Positions 6,801-16,716 of a DNA stretch of 64,000 nucleotides are shown piece after piece. Every line of letters starts with the position of its first letter. Within the stretch, counting starts at the first letter, position 1. This stretch comes from an uncultured Pseudomonadota bacterium (GTDB lineage: Bacteria > Bdellovibrionota_B > Oligoflexia > Oligoflexales > CAIYRB01): assembly GCA_903928445.1 (NCBI GenBank), contig CAIYRB010000010.1, positions 1 to 64,000 on the forward strand, in the 5' to 3' direction. The notes under the pieces were generated by a model. It searched no databases. It was not told where the DNA came from and was given only the letters and a program-made list of their open reading frames with translations. Made by a program: the position numbers and the translations under genes.

Positions 6801-8702
6801 ATGCCGCAGTCCGCCGAACATTTTGATATCATCGTCGTTGGCGGCGGCCACGCCGGCTGTGAAGCGGCTCTTGCTGCTGCCCGCACAGGGTCCAAGACCT
6901 TGCTGATCACCCTGGCGGTGGACAAGATCGGCGCGATGAGCTGCAATCCGGCGATCGGTGGGACCGCAAAGGGCCACCTGGTCAAGGAAATCGATGCTCT
7001 CGGTGGTGAGATGGCCAAGGCCATCGACGCTACGGGCATTCAGTTTCGCATCCTAAACCGCAAAAAGGGTCCGGCCATTTGGTCCTCACGGGCGCAGGCG
7101 GATATGGACCTGTACCGCCGCTATATGAAGCACAAGCTGGAGCAAACTCCGGGTTTACACCTGCGCCAAGATAGCGTCGAGGGTCTGCTGATCGCGCCCG
7201 GCGTCGATGGTGGACGGCCGCGTATCGAGGGTGTGGAAACCAAGAGCTTTGGGGCGTTTAGCGCCACCAAAGTGGTGATCACCAGCGGCACCTTTCTCAA
7301 TGGGCTCATCCATATGGGGCCGCTGAAAATCGCCGCGGGCCGAGCCGGTGATGCGCCGTCGATCGGTTTGGCTGAGTTCATTCGCGCCTTCGGCTTTCGC
7401 GTTGGGCGTCTAAAGACTGGGACGACGCCGCGGCTGGATGCACGTACGATCGACTGGAGTCAGCTTGAGGCGCAGCCGTCTGACGCCGAGATCATCCCGT
7501 TTAGCTTTGCCACTGAGCGCATCACGCAGCCGCAGCTGCCTTGCTATATCACCCATACGAATGCGCAGACGCATGCCGTCATTCGCAAGCACCTCAAAGA
7601 CTCGCCGCTATACAGCGGCGAGATCGTCGGCATCGGTCCGCGCTACTGCCCGTCGATCGAGGACAAGGTCGTTAAGTTTCCCGATCGGACCGGGCACCAG
7701 ATTTTTCTTGAACCGCAGGGGTACGATACCTGCGAGATCTACCCAAATGGTATTTCGACGTCCTTGCCGCTGCACTGTCAGCTCGAGTTCGTGCGCACGA
7801 TCGCCGGCTTGGAACGAGCTGAAATCATCCGTCCCGGCTATGCTATTGAATACGATTATGTCGATCCCACCGAGCTTGCCGCGAGCCTCGAGACCAAGCG
7901 TGTCGAGGGCCTCTATCTGGCGGGCCAAATCAACGGCACGACGGGCTATGAAGAGGCCGGAGCGCAAGGGTTGATGGCGGGGCTCAATGCCTCTCTCGCG
8001 GTGCACCGGCGGCCGGCGCTGGTGCTCAGTCGCGCGCAAGCCTACATCGGCGTGATGATCGATGACCTCATCACGCAGGGCACGGTCGAGCCCTACCGCA
8101 TGTTTACCTCGCGTGCCGAGCATCGGCTGTATCTGCGCGAAGACAATGCCGACGTGCGCTTGACGCCGCTTGGCCGCGATGCTGGTTTGGTCACGCCGGA
8201 GGCCTTCTCGCGCTTTTGCGAGCGCCATGCCCAGCTGCTTGAGGCGCTCAATTTTGCCCGGACCGCCGCCTGCGGCGCTTATCCTTTGCCGCCGGAGTTG
8301 TGTGAGGACAAGGACAACTCGGGCACCAAGCTGGCCGCCATACTTAGGCGCCCGGAGGTTTCCGCTGAGGCGTTGGCACCGTTTGTTCCAGAGTTGGCGC
8401 GGCTGCCGCTGCATATCCTGCGGCGAGTTGGTATCGAGCTGAAATATGAGGGATACATCGCCAGGGAGCTGCGGACCATCATGGACGCCGGCGAACTCGA
8501 GCGGATCCGGATTCCGGCAGGCTTCGTTTTTCACTCGCTGCCTGGCCTCCGCCGTGAGATCGTCGAGAAGTTGACCAAGCAGCAGCCAGAGACCTTGGCG
8601 CAGGCCTCGCGCATCAGCGGTGTCACGCCGGCGGCCTTGCAGCTGCTGCGGATCTTTATCAAGCAGTCCCAGTCACCTGGCACCCGGGAGTTGCTGACTT
8701 AG
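6801..8702 (+). CDS. mnmG: tRNA uridine-5-carboxymethylaminomethyl modification enzyme MnmG (GidA)
   Basis: A 633-residue FAD enzyme that, with MnmE, adds carboxymethylaminomethyl to U34 of tRNAs reading split codon boxes. The Rossmann motif is GGGHAG at 14-19. The family landmarks [45 protein letters not shown] and [17 protein letters not shown] are all intact, and the length is normal. The start is supported by AGAGG at 6787. First gene of an operon with thyA and folA. MnmG uses methylene-tetrahydrofolate, so the three products draw on one folate pool. Confidence 0.97.
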   Translation: MPQSAEHFDIIVVGGGHAGCEAALAAARTGSKTLLITLAVDKIGAMSCNPAIGGTAKGHLVKEIDALGGEMAKAIDATGIQFRILNRKKGPAIWSSRAQADMDLYRRYMKHKLEQTPGLHLRQDSVEGLLIAPGVDGGRPRIEGVETKSFGAFSATKVVITSGTFLNGLIHMGPLKIAAGRAGDAPSIGLAEFIRAFGFRVGRLKTGTTPRLDARTIDWSQLEAQPSDAEIIPFSFATERITQPQLPCYITHTNAQTHAVIRKHLKDSPLYSGEIVGIGPRYCPSIEDKVVKFPDRTGHQIFLEPQGYDTCEIYPNGISTSLPLHCQLEFVRTIAGLERAEIIRPGYAIEYDYVDPTELAASLETKRVEGLYLAGQINGTTGYEEAGAQGLMAGLNASLAVHRRPALVLSRAQAYIGVMIDDLITQGTVEPYRMFTSRAEHRLYLREDNADVRLTPLGRDAGLVTPEAFSRFCERHAQLLEALNFARTAACGAYPLPPELCEDKDNSGTKLAAILRRPEVSAEALAPFVPELARLPLHILRRVGIELKYEGYIARELRTIMDAGELERIRIPAGFVFHSLPGLRREIVEKLTKQQPETLAQASRISGVTPAALQLLRIFIKQSQSPGTRELLT

Positions 8703-8724
8703 GCGAGGCCAAGGAGGGAAGCCG

Positions 8725-9582
8725 GTGAAGCAGTACTTAGACCTAGTCAAGGATGTCCTCGAGCACGGGGAAAGCATGAGCGACCGGACTGGTACGGGTA
8801 CAAAGTCGGTGTTTGGTCGGATGCTGCGCTTTGATTTGGCCGCGGGTTTTCCGCTGGTCACGACCAAGAGCGTGCATTTTAAGAGCGTGGTGCATGAGTT
8901 GCTGTGGTTTCTCCAAGGCACCGATGACACCTCCTATCTTGAGGCGCACAAAATCAATATTTGGCGGGCCTGGCAGACCCAGCTGCAGCATGTCGATGGC
9001 ACCAAGTATCCGAGCATTGGGCCACTCTACGGCGTCAATTGGCTGCGCTACAAAGCACCCGATGGCACCGAGATCAATCAGCTCGATCAAGTCATCAGCG
9101 AGATCAAGGCTCGTCCGGATAGTCGGCGTTTGGTCGTCAGCGCGTGGAACCCGGCGACTCTGCCCGATGCGTCGGTGTCGCCGCAGGACAACGTGCGCGC
9201 CGGCAAGGGGGCGTTGGCGCCCTGTCATGCTTTTTTTCAGTTTAGCGTACGCGACGGCAAATTATCCTGCATGCTGACGCAGCGCAGCGCTGATCTGTTC
9301 CTCGGTGTCCCGTTTAATATTGCGAGTTATGGCCTGCTGACAGCGATGATCGCCGCCCAGACCGGCTTGGGACTAGGCGAATTGATCTGGTCAGGTGGTG
9401 ATGTGCACATCTATCACAACCATGTCGAGCAGCTGCAGCTGCAGCTTGCGCGTACGCCACGAGCTCTGCCGCAACTCCTTTTGAAGCGTCTTCCCGAGTC
9501 GATCTACCATTATCAGTACGATGATATCGAGCTGCAAGGCTACGACCCGCATCCGGCGATCAAGGGTGCGGTTGCGGTTTAA
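8725..9582 (+). CDS. thyA: Thymidylate synthase
   Basis: A 285-residue protein that converts dUMP and methylene-THF to dTMP and dihydrofolate. The catalytic Cys is C167 in APCHAFFQF; other family blocks are RTGTGT, PLVTTK, RSADLFLGVPFN and GDVHIYHNH. It is about 20 residues longer than the E. coli enzyme, mostly from an insertion around 150-163. The start is GTG 8725 with AAGGAGGG at 8711-8718, 22 nt after mnmG. It is co-transcribed with folA, which recycles its dihydrofolate product. Confidence 0.96.
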   Translation: MKQYLDLVKDVLEHGESMSDRTGTGTKSVFGRMLRFDLAAGFPLVTTKSVHFKSVVHELLWFLQGTDDTSYLEAHKINIWRAWQTQLQHVDGTKYPSIGPLYGVNWLRYKAPDGTEINQLDQVISEIKARPDSRRLVVSAWNPATLPDASVSPQDNVRAGKGALAPCHAFFQFSVRDGKLSCMLTQRSADLFLGVPFNIASYGLLTAMIAAQTGLGLGELIWSGGDVHIYHNHVEQLQLQLARTPRALPQLLLKRLPESIYHYQYDDIELQGYDPHPAIKGAVAV

Positions 9583-9597
9583 CCCAGAGGGACGAGC

Positions 9598-10089
9598 GTG
9601 GAGCTAAGCCATATTGTCGCCATGTCCGCCAACCGGGTGATCGGGAGTATGGGCAAGATGCCTTGGCATATCCCGGAGGATTTTAAGATCTTCAAGCGGG
9701 TCACCATGGGTCATGCCATGATCATGGGTCGAAAGACCTATGAGTCGATCGGGCGACCATTGCCTGGTCGCTTAAATATCGTGATCACCAGACAATTAGA
9801 TTGGCCGGCACCCAGTGGTGTGGTGGTGTGCGGTTCGGTCGAGGCGGCTTTAGCCTGTGCTGGTGAGCGGGCTGCTGAGTGGGGGAGCGAGGTCTTTATC
9901 ATCGGGGGCGGTGAGCTTTACGCGCAAACCCTGGCCTCGGTCGTCACGGTCTATCAGACTGTGGTGGCTCAGGAAGTGGCTGGTGACACCTACTACCCGG
10001 AGCTACCGGAGCCCTTGTTTCGCATCGAGCGCGAAGAGGTGGGGGCGGGGAGCGTGCCGTTCACCTGGCGTGTGTGGAAACGCCGGTAG
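9598..10089 (+). CDS. folA: Dihydrofolate reductase
   Basis: A 163-residue NADPH-dependent reductase restoring tetrahydrofolate. Visible blocks are IVAMSANRVIG, the MPWHIPED substrate loop with the conserved acidic residue, MGRKTYESIGRPLPGR for NADPH, and FIIGGGELY. The start is GTG 9598 with AGAGGGA at 9585-9591, 15 nt after thyA, so the thyA-folA pair is coupled. The length is typical. A GC-rich hairpin region follows, but no clear U tract. Confidence 0.95.
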   Translation: MELSHIVAMSANRVIGSMGKMPWHIPEDFKIFKRVTMGHAMIMGRKTYESIGRPLPGRLNIVITRQLDWPAPSGVVVCGSVEAALACAGERAAEWGSEVFIIGGGELYAQTLASVVTVYQTVVAQEVAGDTYYPELPEPLFRIEREEVGAGSVPFTWRVWKRR

Positions 10090-10289
10090 CGAAGCAGGCC
10101 ACGTGGCTCTCGGTGCTCCAGGCGGCACCTTGCCATTGCAGTTGGCTTGTCGCCCAAAGAGGTCTGAAGAATACTAAAAAATGCTTTGCTTTTAAGCCAA
10201 ACTGCCATATAACTGGCCAGTCAGTCAGAGCAGAATCCCACCGTGCCGGTTAGGCCTATGCAATGACAGGTTTTTTAGAGGTATTGCCG

Positions 10290-12251
10290 ATGCGCTTGTC
10301 CACCGTCTTACCTGGTTTGACCAGGTCCCAATGGTCCCGCAAGTCCCTTGTTATGGGCCTGCCATTTCTATTGATTGGTGCAATTTGTTCGGCGTGTTCT
10401 TCGAAAAACTTATCCCAAACCAAGCATGACCTCAAAGCCCCGGTCCGTGACGACGGGTCGTGGAACTGGAGTAGCGCCACGGATGATGACTACGCCAACA
10501 TCATGGCGCCCCTGCTCGGATTGGATGCGAGTTCCATCCTGCCGGGGAGCAATCCGATCGTGCAGCGGACCCAGTTCTGGCTCGATCAGGTCGATGCGTC
10601 TTTGCGTAGCAAATACCCCGCGGCACTAGCCGCGGTGCCGAAGCCGCAGGCCAAGGTCCTCAAGGTTGGCGTGCCGAACGCCTTCGTCGCTCCAGTGCCA
10701 ACTTGCTATGATGTGCCGGTCCAGGTCGGTAGAGCAGGCTCGGGCAGGTCCGGGAAGATCTACATCGACGTTAAGACTGGCGCGCTCGCCGTTTGGCCAG
10801 CGGAGTTCCATTGCAAGAGCGGTGATGCCACTCGCTCAGGCCTAGCCATCGCCAATGCCTTCGTCACTAAATTCAATGCTAGCGCGAATGCTTGTAAGTT
10901 TGTGGTGTCTGCCAGTGGGGCGATTCAGCCAAACAGCTCCTGCGAGGTTGATCCCGATGTTTATGGGGTCGGCGTGTCCTCTGGTGTGGTGTTGATGGAG
11001 ACCGCTAACTTTATCACGGTCCATTCCGGTATCTTGACGATCATGCCTGAGGCGGATTTCGTCTCGGTCCTGGCGCATGAGCTCGGTCATTACTATCGGT
11101 CGCATGCGACTGCCTCGAAAGGCGACTACGATTACTTCTACACCCTGACGCAGGATGAACCCGATCACAAGCCGCTTCCAGAGGCTGACAAGACCGATCT
11201 AGGTCAATCCGCAGTCGTTGCCAGCGGCATGTTGAGCGCTGCGGATAGCTTCCCGGTCGTCTCGCCAGATCAGCGTCTGCGCACTGATTTGTTCGAGACT
11301 GCCGGCTCCCTCGTCACGCAAGTGGCCGGGCAGGACGGCGCTCCCGGCGCGTGTACGACCGCAGCGGCCTTTATAACCACTCCGTCCTATAAGTCGACGA
11401 TGGGACTGTTTCCCTTCGTCAAGGCGCCCTCGGCCAAGGTTGTCCAGACCTACCTAGCCAGCGAGCAGCAATTGCTGGCGTGTTTGGCGACGCTCGCATT
11501 CAGCTCGGACGGTAGTTTGGATGCGACGACCGTTGGCTTCGATGCGATCCGTGCTCTCGCTGCGCACCCGACTTGGCCGGACTTCTTAACCTCTGTGACG
11601 CCGTCGCGTCAGGCTCGCCTCAGTCAGGTTAACGGCATAGTCGCGGCGCGACTTGGTAGCCAAGCGCCTCAGGCGACTACGGCTCTTGATGCGATGTTGG
11701 CACTCAGCCAGGGGTTCGTGGCGCAAGATGACCAAAGCCGCACGATCTTAAAGCTGGTGCACGATCAGCACATCGGTGAATACACCACCGAGCAGGAAGC
11801 CGATGATGAGTCTGCTGAATGGATCTCTGATCTTGGCATCGATCCCGCTGCCAGCGTTGACAGCATGCGCAGCTTAGGCAAGGGCATGAAGACGGGTCTG
11901 GCTGGTAACATCTTGTCCCAAGATGATTGCGAGCGCCTCTGGCAGGCCGGCTGGCTGGGGGCTGACGGCAACTACAGCTTCATCCCTGTCGGCAACTTTA
12001 CCGACCCGCACCACAGCGTGTGCTACCGCATGTTTAATATCGACCGTGAGATCAAAGCGCACAAGTTGGTGGCGCAAGGTGTTGCGCCAACCGCCACTGG
12101 CCCGGCCTGGTCGGACCTGCAGGCGATGGCAGCGGCTCTCGTGCCGGCTCCGGCGTTGGACCTTAGCTTCACGACCCAGAGCGTGGTGAGTCCCTTTGTC
12201 GCTAAGACCGGGGCTATGAGCTGCTCCTACTCCTACATGTATCAGCCATAA
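10290..12251 (+). CDS. M48-like zinc metalloprotease lipoprotein
   Basis: A 653-residue envelope protein. The start at 10290 has AGAGG at 10277-10281; the in-frame ATG at 10263 has no SD. The N-terminus is a lipoprotein-type signal (LLIGAICSACSS), with the modified Cys ambiguous between two candidates. The zinc motif is HELGH at residues 263-267. The third ligand is likely the first Glu of EQEADDES (around 502), as in M48 proteases, where this helix lies far downstream of HExxH. Long unrecognised segments fill the rest. It probably acts in envelope protein quality control. The gene ends inside the convergent gene's 3' end. Confidence 0.7.
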   Translation: MRLSTVLPGLTRSQWSRKSLVMGLPFLLIGAICSACSSKNLSQTKHDLKAPVRDDGSWNWSSATDDDYANIMAPLLGLDASSILPGSNPIVQRTQFWLDQVDASLRSKYPAALAAVPKPQAKVLKVGVPNAFVAPVPTCYDVPVQVGRAGSGRSGKIYIDVKTGALAVWPAEFHCKSGDATRSGLAIANAFVTKFNASANACKFVVSASGAIQPNSSCEVDPDVYGVGVSSGVVLMETANFITVHSGILTIMPEADFVSVLAHELGHYYRSHATASKGDYDYFYTLTQDEPDHKPLPEADKTDLGQSAVVASGMLSAADSFPVVSPDQRLRTDLFETAGSLVTQVAGQDGAPGACTTAAAFITTPSYKSTMGLFPFVKAPSAKVVQTYLASEQQLLACLATLAFSSDGSLDATTVGFDAIRALAAHPTWPDFLTSVTPSRQARLSQVNGIVAARLGSQAPQATTALDAMLALSQGFVAQDDQSRTILKLVHDQHIGEYTTEQEADDESAEWISDLGIDPAASVDSMRSLGKGMKTGLAGNILSQDDCERLWQAGWLGADGNYSFIPVGNFTDPHHSVCYRMFNIDREIKAHKLVAQGVAPTATGPAWSDLQAMAAALVPAPALDLSFTTQSVVSPFVAKTGAMSCSYSYMYQP

Positions 12252-14209
12252 TGACCTGAAAGATCTGACTCTGCAGGCGTCCTACCAGGTAGGGCGCCTG
12301 TTTCGTTTAGGTCTGGCGGCGCCCAAGTCAGCACGATGGGGTAGGGGCCATCCAGAGCTGGCAAGACGCTGAGAGATATGTGAAAGGGTGCCAGCATCGC
12401 GCGGGAGATCTCCAGGTGATAAGCCTGCCTTTCGCTGCGCTGCGGTAGGTGCTTGCCGTCGGTGCTCGACACTTGGATGACCAACAGTGTCTTAGTGCCG
12501 CTGCCCCGCAGGCGAGTCACCACCTGCGCGCGCTCGCCTTTGGCTAATTCGGCCAGTGCAATATAAACATGATACAGCGAGGAAATCCAAATCGGTTTAG
12601 GTACCGCCGGTAGGCTACGTTCTAAATCCTCGACCTCCGGATTGATAAAGCATGCGGCGAGCAGATCGGGCTCGAGCTGGACCAGTGCCTGCGCCTCTTC
12701 GATCGGTGCCAGTAGGCTTTCGCAGGGCTCGGCGTCATGCGACTTCAGCGCCAAACCGTGCCACAATGCCGCCAAACGTGCGGCAAAACTCGCCGTTTGC
12801 TGCAACTGCCCGGTGATGCGCTGGGTGGTGATCGCAAGGTCGCTCAGCTGCAGACTGTGCTGATAGTAATCCGCTAACTGCGCGTCGAGTTCGCTGAAGG
12901 CGTCTAGGTCTGACATCGCGCCGACCTGGGGGCTAGCGGCCGGGTCATGGGGTGTTTCGGCGAGGCTACGGATAAACTTACGTGAACCGCGCGCGGCGAT
13001 GCCGTGTTGCCACTGCGTCGCTAGTCGCAGCAGGGCACTGCCCTCGTGTCCCATTTGTTTAGCGGCGATTTGGTCGAGGTCATCGACGTCGCTATGAAAG
13101 CTGTCCATGCGCTGCAAAAAGATCGCCGTGGTGCGTTTGAGTTGAACCGCGAGCGAGTCGAGTTCGGCGAGTTCGGCTAGGCGCACTTTTACTTTCTGTA
13201 GCTCGTCTTCTTTGGTCTTGAGTTGGGTCTCTAATGTTTGGCGCTTATGCCTGAGCCCGTGCATCGCTTCGTTCTTGACCTGGAGCGCGTGGTTGACCAG
13301 ACCCCGCGCGATGGGCAGGCCAAGGCTGAGTTCTGCTAGGCCCCCCTCAGCGGTCACTGGCGACGGTGCGATCGCTGCTGAACTGCTGGCGAGGCCCCGG
13401 CACCACGCGGTGAAATCCACCACCTGCGTGTTGGTGCGTTGCGCCGCAGCAGCTTCGCGCCACAGCACATATAAGCCCCAGCCCAGGGTCAGCAGGAAGC
13501 ACGGCCAGACCAAGGAGGTGTGAAAGAACCAGCGCTGCACAGCGCGGCTATAGATCAACTTATCGCTCACTTGGTCGCTGCGCAGCGTCGCGACGTCGCC
13601 ACCTGGGGTGTTGGCCGGTTCAACTAAGGCGATCCCGCCGCCTTGGCCAAAGCGCAGGCCCAGGTTCTGGATGATGGGATGGAGTCCGGATTGCAGGCTT
13701 AGCCATTGCTCGTCAAGGGAGACGACGCCAACCGCAGCGACTAAGTTGACCTCGGTGCCGTCGAGCGGGGTCATCAGGGCCATGGTGGTGGCGCCTTGCG
13801 TGCTCGACCACTGGAAGGAGGTTCCTTTGCCACGAAGGGATTCGGCGCTTGGGCACTGGACGGCGAGTGCGGCGGCTCCGGCGCGGCCGAGGTCGCTGCA
13901 CCCCTGGCCGTATAGCGCAATGAGGTCCAATTGGCCTTTTTCCAGCATTCCGTCCAGAGTGGCTTTGACGGAGTGGCTGAGCTTCCACTTGAGGTTTTGC
14001 GCCAAGGCGGCGTCGCCGCCCACACGTGACATCAGGTGGGTGAGCTTGAGCTGGGTGTCGGCGATTGCTAGAAGATAGGCACTGCGGGCGGCTTGCAGGT
14101 TTTGCCAGCGCTGATGCAGCGCCGCTTCGGTCAAGGCGACACTGCCTAGCAGCGCGCAAAGTCCGAGCCAGACGGTAAACGGAGTCAGTCGCCGAGCAAA
14201 TCCCATCAT
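12242..14209 (-). CDS. Two-TM membrane protein with periplasmic sensor-like domain and cytoplasmic coiled coil
   Basis: A 655-residue protein of unrecognised family. ATG 14209 is chosen because AGGAGGGG precedes it by a few bases; an upstream in-frame start lacks this. TM1 is near residues 9-28 (VWLGLCALLGSVAL) and TM2 near 233-253 (SLVWPCFLLTLGWGLYVLW). The roughly 200 residues between should be periplasmic and resemble CACHE/CHASE-type sensors in layout. After TM2 comes a coiled coil around 315-350 (RQTLETQLKTKEDELQKVK), then about 300 residues with no kinase, GGDEF, EAL or methyl-accepting signature. The last codons overlap the convergent gene and contain its terminator. Confidence 0.5.
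   Translation of the reverse strand: MMGFARRLTPFTVWLGLCALLGSVALTEAALHQRWQNLQAARSAYLLAIADTQLKLTHLMSRVGGDAALAQNLKWKLSHSVKATLDGMLEKGQLDLIALYGQGCSDLGRAGAAALAVQCPSAESLRGKGTSFQWSSTQGATTMALMTPLDGTEVNLVAAVGVVSLDEQWLSLQSGLHPIIQNLGLRFGQGGGIALVEPANTPGGDVATLRSDQVSDKLIYSRAVQRWFFHTSLVWPCFLLTLGWGLYVLWREAAAAQRTNTQVVDFTAWCRGLASSSAAIAPSPVTAEGGLAELSLGLPIARGLVNHALQVKNEAMHGLRHKRQTLETQLKTKEDELQKVKVRLAELAELDSLAVQLKRTTAIFLQRMDSFHSDVDDLDQIAAKQMGHEGSALLRLATQWQHGIAARGSRKFIRSLAETPHDPAASPQVGAMSDLDAFSELDAQLADYYQHSLQLSDLAITTQRITGQLQQTASFAARLAALWHGLALKSHDAEPCESLLAPIEEAQALVQLEPDLLAACFINPEVEDLERSLPAVPKPIWISSLYHVYIALAELAKGERAQVVTRLRGSGTKTLLVIQVSSTDGKHLPQRSERQAYHLEISRAMLAPFHISLSVLPALDGPYPIVLTWAPPDLNETGALPGRTPAESDLSGHYG
12274..12308 (+). 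terminator. Rho-independent terminator of the metalloprotease gene, inside the convergent gene
   Basis: CAGGCGTCCTACC (12274-12286) pairs with GGTAGGGCGCCTG (12288-12300): 13 bp with one G-U wobble, closing to a small loop, followed by TTTCGTTT. It lies 22 nt after the protease stop and within the last codons of the minus-strand gene. Confidence 0.7.
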
Positions 14210-14270
14210 GGGTCCCCTCCTAGGCGCGATTGGGCCTAGGGTCCACTTGAGACCAGGCTGCTCGCTTCGT

Positions 14271-14306
14271 ATCATGCAAGGTAAGTTATGGAAATCCTTG
14301 CATGAT
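14271..14306. repeat. 11-bp inverted repeat upstream of the sensor-like gene
   Basis: ATCATGCAAGG at 14271-14281 and CCTTGCATGAT at 14296-14306, perfect arms with a 14-nt spacer. It lies about 60-100 nt upstream of the start at 14209. No U tract is seen on either strand, so an operator or mRNA leader hairpin is more likely than a terminator. Confidence 0.45.
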
Positions 14307-14407
14307 CCTATAAGGATGGAAGCTAAGTGTCAATCCGTCGGGCGGCCTTGGGCCGTAGCCCAGTCGTCCACCGTCGTCCACCGTGTCAGGGAACACTCGC
14401 AAATGAT

Positions 14408-14854
14408 TTAGATGTTGTCGCCGATGCCGATCGCATCGATGGCGTCCTTCAGGTCCTTTTTCTGTGGGGCCTTCAGAATCGTCTTGTTTTGGTACAAAAC
14501 AATCAGCGATTGCTTTGCATTAGCTGTGATGTTGGGGTACTCGGTGGCGTCCAGCTCGTTGAAGCGGCGCATGAGTTTGACGAAGACCTCTTCGCGGTCG
14601 ATATCGGCACCAGTGGACCACTTACCTTTGCGCAGCGCATTTGCGGCCAGCGCGACGATCCGACTGAAACGGGCCCCGCTGGTGCCGGAACGCCGCGATT
14701 TGCCGGCGCGGCCTTTGGCCTTCAAGCGCAGCAGTAACTCGTCGTAGCTATAGGCAAACTTTGATTCGACTTCTTTGACACCAAGGGGGGTGTCTTGGAC
14801 GGAGCTCCAGATGATGTTGAGCGTGTCACCTGGGCGGAGTTCAACCGATGCCAT
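14408..14854 (-). CDS. Hypothetical basic protein, 148 aa
   Basis: I do not recognise this family. A soluble-looking protein with no signal peptide or TM segment. Its middle is strongly basic (RLKAKGRAGKSRRSG) and its C-terminal half helical and Lys/Asp-rich. It begins with MASVELRPGDTLNI, which reads like a beta-rich start. A good ribosome site (AAGAAGGGA) lies 6 nt upstream of the ATG at 14854. It is upstream of the two-TM sensor-like gene on the same strand, about 200 nt away. Confidence 0.5.
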   Translation of the reverse strand: MASVELRPGDTLNIIWSSVQDTPLGVKEVESKFAYSYDELLLRLKAKGRAGKSRRSGTSGARFSRIVALAANALRKGKWSTGADIDREEVFVKLMRRFNELDATEYPNITANAKQSLIVLYQNKTILKAPQKKDLKDAIDAIGIGDNI

Positions 14855-15186
14855 GGAATGTCCCTTCTTGCCGGCATTAAACGACCGGGTTACTAAATTT
14901 CGTCCGCGTGGTGATGGCGCCGAACCAGACTAATAAAAGCCCGTTCTCACCATCTAATGGACGATGCCAATTGAAAACTCTCAATCCAGACCAAATCAGT
15001 AGGCACAATCTACAGAAGACTGCTTTCTACTGCTACAAAATTATTAGCGACTTCTATAATTATTTTAAAATAGAGTCAATGTTAATCGATTAATGAAAAT
15101 TTAAGATAATATACATCATCAATGCTCAATTTTAAATTTTTCAGCCCTATGGTTGCAAAGACTGAAAACCGTTATAGTTTTAAAGA
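14855..15186. other. AT-rich divergent intergenic region
   Basis: No gene supported. The stretch 15040-15180 is far richer in A/T than the surrounding genes. It contains a perfect 12-bp palindrome TTAATCGATTAA (15082-15093), a candidate operator. It separates the 148-aa gene (minus) from the polytopic membrane protein (plus), so both promoters should be here. No single -35/-10 pair stands out. Confidence 0.3.
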
Positions 15187-16716
15187 ATGGGGGCAACGAT
15201 GGGGAGCAGCAGTCAGAAGGGACGAGTACGCTCGGCGTTGCCGATTGTATTATTGATCATGATTTTGATGCGCCTGGTATGGATGCAGCTGCGGTCCTAT
15301 CCGGTTCAGCTCGATCCCAGGGCCCTTATGTCCCTGGAAACCCTGATAAGTCTGCCCATGGGCGGCAACTGCGATACGCTGCGCAGCAGCTACCGCCAGG
15401 GTTTGGCGCCGCTGCAGGCCAATATAGCGGCGGCGGCGACCACCTTTCCCCCGCTCACTTTGTCCCGGACGCTGAGTCCAAGCCCACCGGCCCTGGTCGC
15501 AGCGAGAGCCTATGCCACGTCGCCGGGTTACGTCGCCCTTGGGTTTGCCGCCTGCAGCTACGACCTGCTCGATGATCGGTGGGCGCTCAAGCTAAACCAG
15601 TTTCTATTTGTGCTGACGGTGCTTTGTGCGGCGGTGATGACGCGGATGATTACCAGTTCGTGGCCTATTGCTTTGACCTGTGCCACCGTGGTCCTGAGTC
15701 GCGGCCGCTTGCTTGCCGGGATCGGCCTTATCTCGCCCGACTATATGGTCATGTTCTGGCTGACAGTCGGGCTTATGGCGGCGACGCATATGCTGCGGAC
15801 CGGCGCCAGACTGAGCACCGGGGTGATGGCGGCGGCGTTCTTGATCGGCGCGATGTTCGAGCGAACCCTTGTGGTCTTGTTCTTGGCTGTGCCGCTGCTG
15901 CTCGGCCTCGGATCCTTGGCTAGAGGCATCTTGACCCGGCCGATGATTAGCCACCTGCGCGGCACTAACCGCCGGCTCAGGGCTTTCAACCGTAGCAGTT
16001 CAGCGGGGGGCACGCGTAGCGTGGGTGGCAGGCTGGAGCAGCTGGGCGAGGAAGGTGGGGCTTTTTTCGTCCGTTTGACGCATTCGGTGCGCGACGTGTT
16101 GGGGTTGGAATTCCCAGAGCAGGCCGTTGCCAGTTGGCGCTTGAACTATGAGCGTGGGTCGCTGTTTCGCACCATCAGTTTACCGTTTATGCTGTGGGCC
16201 TATTGGCAACGGCGATGGCTCAGAGTTAGCGCAGTTTGGCTGGGCGCGGCCTTGCTGTCCTTGGCGGCATTGGTGGCGCTGCAATGGTCGCTGAGTGGCC
16301 GCCAAGAGGTGCAGCAGCTGTTACAGTTCCACCTCTTTGCTTGGCCCGGAGTTCAGTTCCTGGAACCGTGGTCGTTGGCCCTCTGGAGCGTGCTCGATCT
16401 ACATATTTTGGTGAGCCTTGGCGTTTTGCTGCTGTGCTCTTTGCAAGCGCCCTGGACCGGGCTGCCAAGCTTCTTCGAGTGGAGCTGGCTGCTACTTATC
16501 GTCATGGTTCTACTGCTCGGCGCTGCTTTTATCGCCGACAGCGGCGATGTTCGGCTCGTCCATGAGCTGGCTGCGCGCGGCCTGCGCATGCCAGCCCTAT
16601 TACCATTGCTGCCAAGGCGAGTCCTGCTCTGGTTAGAGCCAACCATCTTGAGTTGCGGCATTGCCTGTGCTTACAATTTGATGAAAGTTCTCGATACCCG
16701 GATCAGCAGTCGCTAG
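15187..16716 (+). CDS. Polytopic membrane protein, function unknown
   Basis: A 509-residue integral membrane protein with about 9-10 hydrophobic helices: one near 17-33, a periplasmic-looking loop to about 135, a cluster 135-260, a cytoplasmic basic loop around 260-310 (GTNRRLRAFNRSS), then helices 335-500. The layout resembles GT-C/ArnT-like glycosyltransferases, but I see no clear acidic catalytic motif in the first loop, so this is only an analogy. A second ATG four codons in (MGSSSQKG) is an equally possible start. It stands alone between an AT-rich gap and a lipoprotein gene. Confidence 0.5.
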   Translation: MGATMGSSSQKGRVRSALPIVLLIMILMRLVWMQLRSYPVQLDPRALMSLETLISLPMGGNCDTLRSSYRQGLAPLQANIAAAATTFPPLTLSRTLSPSPPALVAARAYATSPGYVALGFAACSYDLLDDRWALKLNQFLFVLTVLCAAVMTRMITSSWPIALTCATVVLSRGRLLAGIGLISPDYMVMFWLTVGLMAATHMLRTGARLSTGVMAAAFLIGAMFERTLVVLFLAVPLLLGLGSLARGILTRPMISHLRGTNRRLRAFNRSSSAGGTRSVGGRLEQLGEEGGAFFVRLTHSVRDVLGLEFPEQAVASWRLNYERGSLFRTISLPFMLWAYWQRRWLRVSAVWLGAALLSLAALVALQWSLSGRQEVQQLLQFHLFAWPGVQFLEPWSLALWSVLDLHILVSLGVLLLCSLQAPWTGLPSFFEWSWLLLIVMVLLLGAAFIADSGDVRLVHELAARGLRMPALLPLLPRRVLLWLEPTILSCGIACAYNLMKVLDTRISSR

